From CAYYYP01 sp964475985 (GTDB lineage: Bacteria; Bdellovibrionota; UBA1018; CAYHWW01), in the NCBI GenBank assembly GCA_964475985.1, contig CAYYYP010000030.1, positions 1 through 41,706 of the forward strand: a stretch of 41,706 bases of DNA, written 5' to 3'. Shown piece by piece: positions 33,801 through 41,703 of the stretch (position 1 is its first letter; each line of letters starts with the position of its first letter). A program made the position numbers and the translations under genes. Below the pieces are notes generated by a model that was not told where the DNA came from, searched no databases, and saw only the letters and a program-made list of their open reading frames with translations.

Positions 33801-34665
33801 CGGAATGCTCATCAATTACAGCTCAACGACGAAGCCCCTTGATCGTATCAGTTTGGTTGGAAACCTCTGGTACAAATTAGGTGGACGTATGCCGGAGCTG
33901 AATTGTGACTTCAATCAAGACCCAGGTTACGGCACTTCAAACTGCCGCAATCACGTGCTCAACATTGAAATCGCAAACAACCTCGGCATGGATCCTGGTT
34001 ACCCGATGTTCTATGATTACAACGATTGGCAGAGCCAATTGTTAGTGAACATGGCTTGGGTAAACAATTATTACTTTGCTCGCGCCACTTACCCTTATGC
34101 CATGAGCATGAACTGGACGAACCCTACAAGTAATAAGATCTTCATGAGCGGAAACGAAATGAACCTCAGACCCGGATGGAAGGATGCTGACATTGTTTAC
34201 AATGACAACGATTTCCGTACGCAAACTTCACCTGCAACGGTGAATGCGGCGGCAGTATTGTCGGCTAGACAGAGCAACTTCCCCGCAACGAGTGTAGTGC
34301 CAACAAGCCAATTGATGGACTACATCGCAGCGAATGCCGGATCTTTCCCTCGTGACACGCGTGCTAACCGCTACATCAATGCCGTAAGGTCAAAGACTTT
34401 GCCTGCGACATACAATGCTGCGGATTATCAAAGTGCCCCGAACGATGCATACATCCTGAACACCTCTTCCTCCTGTGTAGTGAATACGCAGTTGGTGGAT
34501 ACGGACAACGATGGCATGCCCGATTCATGGGAAACCTCTAATGGCTTGAATCCAAACAGTGCGGCAGATGGAAATGCAACTTCCCTCTCCGTCGCAAAAA
34601 CTGGAGTCAGCGGTTATACAAATCTTGAAGTTTACCTCGATGAACTTTCCAGGAATTTGAGATAA
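30802..34665 (+). CDS. Large secreted enzyme with two beta-helix modules (pectate-lyase type) and Ca-binding C-terminus
   Basis: 1287 residues. Signal peptide to about 33 (ALA-AD). Module 1 (about 34-430) is a right-handed beta-helix of PL6/pectate-lyase-like appearance (PSAINNANPGDRVLVHAGTY). A Pro-Thr linker (about 433-450) precedes three Ig-like or adhesion domains (about 455-765), then a Thr-Ala repeat linker. Module 2 (about 828-1200) is a PL1-like lyase: AFPGAEGFGG, TIAGQTSP, Ca-site-type DH (962-963) and DE (971-972), and Arg1029 in GGRMPE. A DTDNDGMPDSWE calcium loop (1233-1244) ends the chain. It probably cleaves acidic polysaccharide outside the cell. ATG 30802 is chosen because AGGAG (30791-30795) is six bases upstream, while the frame opens at GTG 30772. 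Confidence 0.85.
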   Translation: MIKNPFQKTPRLLFLILTALTSGALGTASALAADVHVYPGGSIPSAINNANPGDRVLVHAGTYAGGGWIGKQGTASAPIQIISIDGPRTAIVQGGGETLRIGDASAYLTFDGLEFKNSGDNTIHIDGNSHHITLNNIYAHDAGMNGDVVKVNQSHHITIKNSEFARPGRRDIVENPYQECLDFVDVDDSVIQDNFIHDGGSMLMFVKGGGRNTIIERNVVSYQRPGASDPLVGIGGPTDVELLQGEQYEIIGVTFRNNILIGGVTGALALYDANGAYIANNLFLNNDRVVVEFRAGNGPAAESNDVRVVNNIFADTRGSMPIPYKLSSHGLRNLSTSNNVYWNNGAAIPATSVVNIANEAGKVLTNPLVASVSATLTSRASLVAGVKPAAGSSGVGKGMVASASPFLVTNDVMLASRSGSSLFDIGPFYLSGGSSAPAPTPTPTPTPTTTALTALTYSISPNPGVVGRSVTITATATGTGAISPLYRFWVVDTNGNWNMACGDYASRNTCVYTPNVVGAYQVAISAKNSTSAAQYDLTTNEIPYTVGSVPVSSVADFTMTSNVSSRTIAQGASNSYNLTFVRSNGNVDPINLSVRGLPAGVSGALSQTTLTGSATTASLKLVVPITMATGTYPFQVVGVRGTSSSSQTLNLSLVVSKLSNFLVSASTPSITVQQGSAGNVSVLVTKGSSYTSSVALSLVSRTTGGGVITGSFSPSSISSGSGAVTTSVLRLNVPASLTAKTYNYYARATVGSTVKNAAFSVVVSPAPVNTSTATATATATASNTATATNTATATNTATATVTATNTATATATVTATATATNTSTAVGLRAFPGAEGFGGAVTTGGRGGRVIYVTNCNNSGAGSLNAALAETGPRNILFKVSGIIDSTAEIRNGNVTIAGQTSPLGMTMRGILSDCVYESGNNCSNIVMRYLRSRPGTSSQRNAGYMIDDGLRLDGANKVVVDHVEASNGLDEAMQVSGSSDITIQKSILAETATSHAEYGGMLINYSSTTKPLDRISLVGNLWYKLGGRMPELNCDFNQDPGYGTSNCRNHVLNIEIANNLGMDPGYPMFYDYNDWQSQLLVNMAWVNNYYFARATYPYAMSMNWTNPTSNKIFMSGNEMNLRPGWKDADIVYNDNDFRTQTSPATVNAAAVLSARQSNFPATSVVPTSQLMDYIAANAGSFPRDTRANRYINAVRSKTLPATYNAADYQSAPNDAYILNTSSSCVVNTQLVDTDNDGMPDSWETSNGLNPNSAADGNATSLSVAKTGVSGYTNLEVYLDELSRNLR
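33112..33276 (+). repeat. Thr-Ala repeat tract inside the lyase gene
   Basis: A degenerate repeat of ACN-GCN codons encodes an interdomain linker of alternating Thr and Ala with spaced Asn and Val. An 18-base unit, GGCAACCGCGACCAATAC, is repeated exactly in tandem at 33153-33170 and 33171-33188, so the tract could change length by slippage while keeping frame. Confidence 0.85.
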
Positions 34666-34690
34666 CTTAGGCTTAGTTCCTAAAAAACCA

Positions 34691-34726
34691 AGGCCGCCCT
34701 TCTTAACGGAGGGGCGGCCTTTTTTA
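34691..34726. terminator. Bidirectional rho-independent terminator
   Basis: AGGCCGCCC (34691-34699) pairs perfectly with GGGCGGCCT (34712-34720); four more inner pairs, two of them wobble, close a TAAC loop. A T-run follows on the plus strand and an A-run (34682-34687) precedes it, giving a T-run on the minus strand. It sits between the convergent lyase and glutathione-transferase genes and should serve both. Confidence 0.88.
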
Positions 34727-34747
34727 TTTGTACAATCTCAATATGAA

Positions 34748-35326
34748 CTATTTAATAAGGCCTTCGCGCTTCATTACGATCTGTACCGAGGGCCGCTCAG
34801 AGATCCTTGCTGCGTACTCGTTAAGACTGCGATAACGATCGGTGGGGACTTTTAAGGATTTAGACCAACTGTAGACCGTGAAAAACAGTGCATCGGCCAC
34901 GGAGAATTGATTTCCCGCCAAATAAGTGTGTTTCGCTAGGTGCGCTTCCGCCTGGCTAAAGAGGCGCTGAACATCGCCTACCACTTCTTTGCGATCGTCC
35001 TCCGAGATCTCATCGGAAAACAGCTGACCAATGGTTGGGTGCAAATCTGACGAAGTCCAGGCGAGCCATTGATAGGCTTGGGCATATTCAAACGTACCGT
35101 GCCTGGGCAAAAGCTCAGGTGCCTGGGCAGCTGCGTAGGTAAGGATAGCGATGTTTTGCGTCAAAACTTTTCCGTCATTTAAAACCAAAACCGGCACCGC
35201 CGCCTGGGGATTGAGTTTGAGGATCTCTTCCCAGTTTCCAAGTACTGGCTCAAATTTAAGGCCAGCTTCCTCAAAGGCAATGTGACAGGACATGGAGCAA
35301 GCTCCGGGGCTTAACAAAAGTTTCAT
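34748..35326 (-). CDS. Glutathione S-transferase, beta-class-like
   Basis: 192 residues. The thioredoxin-like N-terminal domain (1-75) starts LLLSPGACSMSCHIA with Cys10 in the position used by bacterial beta-class enzymes, and VPVLVLNDGKVLTQNIAIL carries the cis-Pro and the glutathione-contacting region (QN in place of the usual ES pair). The C-terminal helical domain contains the capping motif YLAGNQFSVADALFF. It conjugates glutathione to electrophiles or acts as a thiol reductase in the cytoplasm. AGGAGGAGG provides a strong ribosome site. It lies 44 bases downstream of ddl in the same direction, possibly co-transcribed. Confidence 0.92.
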   Translation of the reverse strand: MKLLLSPGACSMSCHIAFEEAGLKFEPVLGNWEEILKLNPQAAVPVLVLNDGKVLTQNIAILTYAAAQAPELLPRHGTFEYAQAYQWLAWTSSDLHPTIGQLFSDEISEDDRKEVVGDVQRLFSQAEAHLAKHTYLAGNQFSVADALFFTVYSWSKSLKVPTDRYRSLNEYAARISERPSVQIVMKREGLIK

Positions 35327-35370
35327 GATGATCCTCCTCCTTGGGGCTCTTAAAATTTAGAGCTTAGGAC

Positions 35371-36420
35371 TTATCTGTCAAGGAGATAGCGTTTTTGGGC
35401 GAGTTTCAGCTGATTTTCCACGAAGGAATTTAGGGAAAGGTTTGCGGCGTGGAGTTGCTGTGGAATGAAGGAGGCCCCAGAGAGACCCGGCAATGTATTG
35501 GTTTCCAAAAATACGGGACCATCCTTCGTAAGAATCATATCGGTACGCGAGTAACCAAAGCATCCCAGGATTTTGTGAGCGCTCAGCGCCATTTTCTGCG
35601 CCTGGGCTTTTTCAATTTCGTTCAAATCGGCCGGAGTGATTTCTGTGGTGCCGCGGCCCAAATATTTTCCCTGATAATCAAAGGAACTATCCTTGGCGAG
35701 CACCACCTCGGATGGGGGCAATACGTTAAGCGTAGTCCCATCTTCATTCTGAAGAACGCCTACCGTAAGTTCTCTGCCTTCTACAAAGGCCTCCGCCATG
35801 AAGTTAGAATAGGGCGAAGCTGCAATCATTTCGGCGGCCGAACGAAGATCTTCACTTCGTTTGACGATTTGCAAACCAAAACTTGAACCGCTCGCAATGG
35901 GCTTTACTACCAGGGCGCCAAAATTTTTATAAAAATTAGAAAGCAGTTCACCAGCACTTTTATCGTTTTTAGGAATTACAATTTGCTCTGCTAAGCGCAG
36001 ACCTGAAGCCTTTAGCGCATGCTTAGTTTTAGTTTTATCAAAACAGAGAGCACTGGCCTTTGCCCCGGAACCAGTAAACGGGATCTTGAAGGTTTCCAGC
36101 AGCTGCTGAAGGGTTCCATCTTCGCCCTCCGTTCCGTGGAGCCCTAAAAAAACGACATTTTCTTTTACAGATTGGGATTTCGCTAAAACTTCGACAAACT
36201 CGGTAAGGGAGGCCGCAAATTTTTTCTGGGAAGCTTTGAATTGAATTTCAAACGGGCGTTCGTGGCCCAGAAGTTCCGCCTTTTCCACGGGCGAAATCAC
36301 GCCCGAGGGATCGATGAAAAAAATTTCGCGGAAAGAAAAGGTTTTTACGAGGTTTTGGGCGGAGGCTACGGAAACCATACGCTCATCCGAACTGCCACCA
36401 AAGAGTAAGATTGAGTTCAT
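35371..36420 (-). CDS. ddl: D-alanine--D-alanine ligase
   Basis: ATP-grasp enzyme that joins two D-Ala for peptidoglycan precursors in the cytoplasm. It is 349 residues, within the usual range. Motifs are LLFGGSSDER at the N-terminus, HGTEGEDG (95-102), the ATP-loop VVKPIASGSSFG, EAFVEGRELTVGV, and the metal/substrate region YSRTDMIL...FLETNTLPGL. All are in order and intact. It may form a unit with the downstream transferase gene. Whether other peptidoglycan genes lie nearby cannot be seen, since the upstream neighbour is a divergent FkbM gene. Confidence 0.95.
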   Translation of the reverse strand: MNSILLFGGSSDERMVSVASAQNLVKTFSFREIFFIDPSGVISPVEKAELLGHERPFEIQFKASQKKFAASLTEFVEVLAKSQSVKENVVFLGLHGTEGEDGTLQQLLETFKIPFTGSGAKASALCFDKTKTKHALKASGLRLAEQIVIPKNDKSAGELLSNFYKNFGALVVKPIASGSSFGLQIVKRSEDLRSAAEMIAASPYSNFMAEAFVEGRELTVGVLQNEDGTTLNVLPPSEVVLAKDSSFDYQGKYLGRGTTEITPADLNEIEKAQAQKMALSAHKILGCFGYSRTDMILTKDGPVFLETNTLPGLSGASFIPQQLHAANLSLNSFVENQLKLAQKRYLLDR

Positions 36421-36505
36421 AAATAAGCCCCTCCACCGGATTCCTATTTTTATTGTGAGTGAAAATCGATCTTTCCGTCAATCCCTGAATTTAGATTGAA
36501 GGGAT

Positions 36506-37270
36506 GTGGTTTTCCCACTAGATCAAACCCTAATCATGAATCGATTCCTAGAAAAAATTCTTCGAAAAAAAGTTCTCAAATTTGATTACAATCTGCTCAA
36601 TGAACTAGCCCATCACGATATGTGGTCACGCTTAAGGTACCTTACGACCCTGGGTTTTGAACCGAAAGGTGTCGTAGATGCAGGAGCATTTTGCGGAGAC
36701 TGGACAAAATCAGCGCTTAAAATTTTTCCAAAATCAAAATTCATGATGATTGAAGCCCAGGCCAAAATGGAACCGCGGTTGCGCGAACTCAGTGAGATAA
36801 GGCAAGGCCAGGTCGTTTACAAAGCCGCTTTGCTGGGCTCAACCCAGGGGCAAGAGATTAAATTTTTTGACACCGGGGGTACAGGATCTTCCATTTTTGA
36901 AGAAGCTTCCCTAGTCAAAAAATCCGAAACAGTTTTTAGGACACAGACATTGGATGCATTATTAGAAGGCTTTCCTGATCCAGAATTCATAAAGCTAGAT
37001 ATTCAGGGCGCTGAGCTTGAGGCCCTTAAGGGAGCTCCGCAAGCGCTAAAAAAGGCCCAGTTTATTCTCATGGAGACGTCCGTCATGAAATATAACCAAG
37101 GGGCACCGTCCTTTAAGGACGTGATCGTATTTATGGACGACGCTGGGTTTGAGGTTTTTGATTTCTGTGACCCCAATCGAATGCCCCGCAGTTTTGGTTC
37201 CTTGTTCCAAATGGATCTTATTTTTTCAAAAAAGGATTCTAAGTTTACCGATAAAAAGTTTTGGTTATGA
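36506..37270 (+). CDS. FkbM-family SAM-dependent methyltransferase
   Basis: 254 residues. The SAM-binding opening is VVDAGAFCGDWT (about 57-68), followed by FMMIEAQ, and the FkbM signature FIKLDIQGAELEALKGA appears near residue 160. The family O-methylates sugars, polyketides or other secondary compounds; the substrate is unknown. GTG 36506 has a nearby GAAGGG, and ATG 36536 is the alternative start. It lies 32 bases before the sugar-dehydrogenase gene and is probably co-transcribed with it; it is divergent from ddl. Confidence 0.86.
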   Translation: MVFPLDQTLIMNRFLEKILRKKVLKFDYNLLNELAHHDMWSRLRYLTTLGFEPKGVVDAGAFCGDWTKSALKIFPKSKFMMIEAQAKMEPRLRELSEIRQGQVVYKAALLGSTQGQEIKFFDTGGTGSSIFEEASLVKKSETVFRTQTLDALLEGFPDPEFIKLDIQGAELEALKGAPQALKKAQFILMETSVMKYNQGAPSFKDVIVFMDDAGFEVFDFCDPNRMPRSFGSLFQMDLIFSKKDSKFTDKKFWL

Positions 37271-37302
37271 ATGTTTCATTAATGATTCTGAAAGTAGAGC
37301 CC

Positions 37303-38448
37303 ATGAAAAAAATCCTGTTTTATTCCATTCTTGTTTTATGTTTTCCCCTCATTTCCTTTTGTCAGGCAGCAGGCCCTGATGCAGGGAGTGCGTTACCGCA
37401 AAGCGGTTTGGTTTCGGCAGGGTACCGAACATTAAAGGCCCCGCCCGGATTTAAGATCGCACTATTTGCAGAAGGCGTTGATGACGCACGGTCCTTAACT
37501 CGGGGAGACAAAGGAGCCATTTTTGTCGGCACGCGCCAGGGTAAAGTGTACGCCCTAGTGGATCGCAACCGTGATGGAAAGTCAGATGAGACCATCGTGA
37601 TTGCTAAAGGTCTAAATTCGCCGAATGGAGTGGCATTTCGTAACGGATCGCTTTACGTGGCAGAAATTAACCGTATTTTAAGGTTTGATCAGATCGAATC
37701 CAAACTTAAACATCCGCCAAAGCCGGTGGTCATTCGCGACGATTTACCTACCGAAGGACATCATGGATGGAAATTCATCGCCTTTGGACCCGACGGGAAA
37801 TTGTATGTACCGGTAGGCGCGCCATGCAATGTGTGTAACCGTACCGATGGGCCCTATGCGACGATTTTGCGCATGGATCCCGATGGATCCCATCAGGAAG
37901 TATTTGCTCGCGGTATTCGAAATACGGTAGGTTTTGCCTGGCACCCCACGACTAAACAACTATGGTTTACAGAGAATGGCCGGGATCTCATGGGGGATGA
38001 TGTTCCACCGGATGAACTCAACGTGGCGCCAAATCTTGGTTTGCATTTTGGTTTCCCCTATTGCCACGCAGGAACCATTAAAGATCCGGACCATAACGAA
38101 GGGAAAGACTGTGCTAGCTTTAAGGCGCCGGCCTGGAAGTTTGATAGTCACGTAGCCGCCTTGGGCACAAGGTTCTATACGGCGACTCAGTTCCCTAAGG
38201 CGTTCCATAACCGCCTTATCGTGGCACAGCACGGTTCGTGGAACCGAACGGTGCCCTTAGGATATCGGTTGGTTACGGTCGCCCTAAAGGGCAGTAAGGC
38301 CGTTGCCTCAGAAATATTCATCGATGGCTGGCTTAAGGATGGAAAAGCTTGGGGGCGCCCGGTGGATGTGTTGGTTATGCCCGATGGGGCGTTGCTGGTA
38401 TCGGATGATGAGGCGGGGGTAGTGTACCGGGTTAGTTATAAAATATAG
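37303..38448 (+). CDS. Periplasmic PQQ-type sugar (sorbosone/glucose) dehydrogenase-like protein
   Basis: 381 residues with a signal peptide (MKKILFYSILVL...CQA, cleavage near 22). It forms a six-bladed propeller of the soluble glucose/L-sorbosone dehydrogenase family: LKAPPGFKIALFAEGV, SPNGVAFRNGSLYVAE, GHHGWKFIAFGPDGKLYVPVG, RNTVGFAWHP, LWFTENGRDLMGDDVPPDELN and HGSWNRTVPLGYR. The His-Gly and Arg/Asn positions for PQQ binding look retained, but true sugar oxidation is not shown for many relatives. The frame is open from 37261, and ATG 37303 is preferred for the signal peptide. Confidence 0.88.
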   Translation: MKKILFYSILVLCFPLISFCQAAGPDAGSALPQSGLVSAGYRTLKAPPGFKIALFAEGVDDARSLTRGDKGAIFVGTRQGKVYALVDRNRDGKSDETIVIAKGLNSPNGVAFRNGSLYVAEINRILRFDQIESKLKHPPKPVVIRDDLPTEGHHGWKFIAFGPDGKLYVPVGAPCNVCNRTDGPYATILRMDPDGSHQEVFARGIRNTVGFAWHPTTKQLWFTENGRDLMGDDVPPDELNVAPNLGLHFGFPYCHAGTIKDPDHNEGKDCASFKAPAWKFDSHVAALGTRFYTATQFPKAFHNRLIVAQHGSWNRTVPLGYRLVTVALKGSKAVASEIFIDGWLKDGKAWGRPVDVLVMPDGALLVSDDEAGVVYRVSYKI

Positions 38449-38469
38449 CTTGGATTACCGGGCAAGCGG

Positions 38470-38523
38470 ATCGGTGAGCGGTTATCGGTGATCTGTAGTC
38501 CGTGACGGTTTCGGAATCGGTGA
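38470..38523 (+). repeat. Three direct copies of ATCGGTGA upstream of the 757-codon gene
   Basis: ATCGGTGA begins at 38470, 38484 and 38516 between the sugar-dehydrogenase gene and the following exported-protein gene. A TATAAA (38557-38562) downstream could be a -10 box, but no good -35 box is seen. The copies may be regulator sites. Confidence 0.35.
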
Positions 38524-38609
38524 ACGAGAATTTCGTGCTTTAAAATATCTTCTGGGTATAAACTAAAAAAGTTTGATTAGTATTTTTGTCTCTGGTAAGA
38601 ACCCCAACC

Positions 38610-40859
38610 ATGACCGGTCATTTTTTTCGACGACTCTTTGGGATCAAACGGACTGCGCTACTCTTAGTTTGTCTGCTCTTAATTGCGCCCGTTACTACTT
38701 CCCGTCTCAGTTTGGCCGGTGATTTTCGTTATCCCCAAATGGCTACTGGTGAAGAGCCAACCTGCGAATCGAATTTGGCCAGGGGTTGGCGTATTACTCG
38801 GGGCGCGGTAGCCGGAATCGCCGCGACCGCATGGAAGTATAAAAAGACTTCCGCTTTTTTAGGTGCCTTAGCCTTGGGTGCCACGGGGATCGGTGGTCTT
38901 GAAGCCCATCAGTGGAACCGTGAGAGGGTTGCGGAAAATCATACTCTGGCAAGCGTAGTAACCGAGGGAGGAATTCCCGAAGCTCAAGCGCAATCCTTAA
39001 TTCGGTCGCTTCTCCTGTTTCGTACCCCAAGGACCGAAGTTTCGACCTTTCAAGTGCGGGCCTATCCAGGCTACCTAGTTGAACCTTCCTTAAATAGGTC
39101 AGGGGTCCTTGCTATTTTTACCCAGGAAAATTCCGAAATTGGACTTTCCGTGTCGATATTTAATCCTCACGGAAACCCCGATTGGTCACGTTTAAAAGCG
39201 CAGGCTTTTGAGTCCGTTCGGCCCCTTTCAAATACCCAGGTTATGACTCTGATTCACTCACTTCTCTCGACGGAGTCCTCGGCTTATATCTATGATCAAA
39301 ATAGGGCGCTGTTTGAACAGTATGGGGCTACTCCTCCGCGTTACTTAGAAACTAGGCCTTCCTTGCTGACCCAAACGGAAATTGAAAATAGAATGAGGGA
39401 TACGAAACATGAGATGGCTAAGCTTCTCGCCTTTCTTTTTGTTGCCACGCATCCCGATACGACCCTTGCTCAGCTTCAGGATTTGGAAATTGTTGCCGGG
39501 TTTGAGGCCTTCCCTAACCCCGGTCATGGTCGGTACGACGAGGGGCCCGAGCCCAATAACATTCCTCGCTACCTACTGCGCTTCACTAGGGTTCTCGCGC
39601 GCGAAGGTAATGCGAGTCTCAGCACAAGCGACGTTTTAACTTTAATGCAGGAACCAAACCTCGATAAAACCTCAAGTCACGCTGGAGAATATAGCGGTTA
39701 CAACTGGGCTCAAGGTATTCTCCGTGAGTATCTAAGGGGTCAGTTATCAAACGATCGCATTACCGATGAGCAAATTCGTGCACATCTTTTTCTCATCTCA
39801 AGCCTAAGGGAAAATCCTTTCAGATCCGTGTTGCTTCTCGCCTATGTGGATCGCCTTTTAAATTCCTATGCAAGACAACTTTCGCCGACGTCAATTATTA
39901 TGATTTATACCGCCCTGGAAAACCTAAATCGTTTTGTCAGCACCCCAGCGGAGGCTATCGACTTCGGATACTTACGCATGGATTCAGCGACTAAACCCTT
40001 AAATCCAGCCCAAGCGATCGAGCGCATTGCCTTGGCGCAGCCAAGACTTTGGCAGGTATACTTTAACGCGCTTCATTCGCCGACACCCCCGCCAGCACCC
40101 CTTGCCCCTGGAGCGGCTAGGGCTAGGTTTTTTGACGAAGTTTCACAAGATCGCACCGTTGAGTGGTGGCAAACGCACCTAGATGAACTCGAACAAACGG
40201 ATGTTGTGCTGCCGGAATATTTGCACTTAGCGCTTGTGCATGCATTGACGCGAAACATTCGTGGCCTTTCTTTTTCTAAACTTACGGCAGCTCTTCCGCA
40301 TTTATCTGAAGAACTGAGGCGAAGTGTGCTGGTGACCTATTTCACCGCGCATGAAAATCTCCCACCGAGCCACCACCTTTCTCAAGCGATTAAATTGATT
40401 ACCGGTCAGAGAAACCCAAAAGTGAGGTTAGCTCTGGCAGAAACTTTTGTGGAGTTAGGCTACCTCAGACGCAGTAGCGATCTCCTTACCCTTTCAAGAA
40501 TCGAAGGCGTGGGTGTAGATTTCTATATATACGTGATGGAACACTATCCAAATGTAATTCGAAGCCGCCGAAGTGTAGATGAAATTAGCCAGGTATTGAA
40601 TCAGGGCCCAAGTATGGCGAGACCGACCTTAAAAATGCTCACCAGCAGTTGGAGCAGACGGGAAGTGAGACGATTTTTTCCCGTGGCGCTCATGGCGCTT
40701 CGAATTTTACTTGAGGGAGCTCCAGCCACGGATGATCCAGATATCGTAGCGTTCCTTACGGCATTTAGGGTGGGCACCAATGCTCGTCAGCGTGCGCAGT
40801 TGAGCCAAGTTTTAGGAACGTCTTCGGCGGCCTATTACCGGATAATTTTTAGCCCATAA
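38610..40859 (+). CDS. Exported or membrane-anchored helical-repeat hypothetical protein
   Basis: 749 residues from ATG 38610 (the frame opens at TTG 38586; neither start has a clear ribosome site). A signal-like hydrophobic stretch (about 15-28) is followed by a second hydrophobic segment near residues 80-95 (SAFLGALALGATGIGGLEA), which may anchor the protein. The rest is almost entirely short helices, with a C-terminal portion resembling HEAT-type repeats (PKVRLALAETFVELGYL). No catalytic motif is recognised. Its style resembles the N-terminal solenoid of the giant protein at 14452-19332. Confidence 0.7.
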   Translation: MTGHFFRRLFGIKRTALLLVCLLLIAPVTTSRLSLAGDFRYPQMATGEEPTCESNLARGWRITRGAVAGIAATAWKYKKTSAFLGALALGATGIGGLEAHQWNRERVAENHTLASVVTEGGIPEAQAQSLIRSLLLFRTPRTEVSTFQVRAYPGYLVEPSLNRSGVLAIFTQENSEIGLSVSIFNPHGNPDWSRLKAQAFESVRPLSNTQVMTLIHSLLSTESSAYIYDQNRALFEQYGATPPRYLETRPSLLTQTEIENRMRDTKHEMAKLLAFLFVATHPDTTLAQLQDLEIVAGFEAFPNPGHGRYDEGPEPNNIPRYLLRFTRVLAREGNASLSTSDVLTLMQEPNLDKTSSHAGEYSGYNWAQGILREYLRGQLSNDRITDEQIRAHLFLISSLRENPFRSVLLLAYVDRLLNSYARQLSPTSIIMIYTALENLNRFVSTPAEAIDFGYLRMDSATKPLNPAQAIERIALAQPRLWQVYFNALHSPTPPPAPLAPGAARARFFDEVSQDRTVEWWQTHLDELEQTDVVLPEYLHLALVHALTRNIRGLSFSKLTAALPHLSEELRRSVLVTYFTAHENLPPSHHLSQAIKLITGQRNPKVRLALAETFVELGYLRRSSDLLTLSRIEGVGVDFYIYVMEHYPNVIRSRRSVDEISQVLNQGPSMARPTLKMLTSSWSRREVRRFFPVALMALRILLEGAPATDDPDIVAFLTAFRVGTNARQRAQLSQVLGTSSAAYYRIIFSP

Positions 40860-40867
40860 TATGGCGC

Positions 40868-40887
40868 TGGGGTGACTCGTTACCCCA
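40868..40887. terminator. Hairpin between convergent genes, weak terminator candidate
   Basis: TGGGGTGA-CTCG-TTACCCCA forms an eight-pair stem (one G-T pair). It lies in the 20-base gap between the exported-protein gene and the convergent metallopeptidase gene and overlaps the latter's stop. It lacks a T-run, so termination is uncertain. Confidence 0.35.
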
Positions 40888-41575
40888 ATAAATCCTCATA
40901 AAACGCGCCAAATCGGCGTTGTTTATCGACTAGGTGAACCTCTAGCACCCAGAGTGAAGACGCCGGGTTAAAGGGTAATCTAGCTAAATTTTCCTTAGAA
41001 AACCGTTGATGCGGAAAATCCGAGAGTCTATGGCCTTCCACTTTTTCCACTAAATCGTAACCACATTCCTGGGCCCGTGAACCTAAGAACTCATAGAGGA
41101 GAAGGCCAGTGGGTTTTTCGGTCTTCCAAAACTTCACCGCTTGATGAAATAGGCTTCTTGCCGCCACCGCGCATTTTTCCGCTTCTAAGTTTTCGCCGAA
41201 TACAAATGTATCTCCAACGTCAGCCTCGTATTGAACTTTTGTGTTCTCATTTTTTAAAATGGGGCCAAGATCGATGTAAAAGGGATCGGATTTGGCTAAG
41301 CGGTAATCCTTTTGTAACCGTTGGTGGAACGTAAGCAGGGTCCCTGGTCCGAACCTAATGTAGGGCTGATGCCAGTGCTTAGTGATTCCATGCTCTAAAA
41401 ATATTTCTATCGCTAATGCGCGAGCATCGGCCTCGGTCATTCCAAGTTCAATCTTTCCTTTAATTTCGGCTAAAATTTCCCAAGCTTTGCACTGCGCCTG
41501 GACAAGTTTTTCGCAGGCAAACTTGTGGCCCACTCCTTCTAGTAATTCCGCGCTGATGTAATCAAGTTCTGCCAT
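40880..41575 (-). CDS. M24-family metallopeptidase (aminopeptidase P/creatinase fold)
   Basis: 231 residues covering only the pita-bread catalytic domain. Candidate metal ligands are Asp102 (FYIDLG), Asp119 (YEADVGDTF), the His of EGHRLSDFPHQRF, the Glu of WVLEVHLVD and the C-terminal Glu of GAFYEDLL. These correspond to the usual D-D-H-E-E set. The short form without an N-terminal domain resembles methionine aminopeptidase in size, but the motifs fit an Xaa-Pro-type subfamily. It is probably cytoplasmic; the substrate is unknown. Confidence 0.85.
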   Translation of the reverse strand: MAELDYISAELLEGVGHKFACEKLVQAQCKAWEILAEIKGKIELGMTEADARALAIEIFLEHGITKHWHQPYIRFGPGTLLTFHQRLQKDYRLAKSDPFYIDLGPILKNENTKVQYEADVGDTFVFGENLEAEKCAVAARSLFHQAVKFWKTEKPTGLLLYEFLGSRAQECGYDLVEKVEGHRLSDFPHQRFSKENLARLPFNPASSLWVLEVHLVDKQRRFGAFYEDLLG

Positions 41576-41654
41576 AAACGATTCCTTATAATTTCAGTAA
41601 AACTTGCGGTCCCTATGATAAAGGGTGCCCCGTGGACATACGATTCAATTTTTG

Positions 41655-41703
41655 TAATCGCTCAGTAGAAATGTCCCGTCTAATCGCTCAATAGAAATGT
41701 CTC
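41655..41703. repeat. Two imperfect direct repeats at the right edge, IS-terminus-like
   Basis: Two 23-base copies (41655-41677 and 41681-41703) with period 26 share TAATCGCTCA and TAGAAATGTC and differ at two positions. Multiple spaced repeats of this kind occur at the ends of IS21-family elements. The transposase genes would lie beyond the window. Confidence 0.5.

Noticed and set aside
35346..35363. GCTCT...AGAGC hairpin between ddl and the glutathione-transferase gene
   Set aside because: Short stem without a T-run on the transcribed strand, so not called a terminator.
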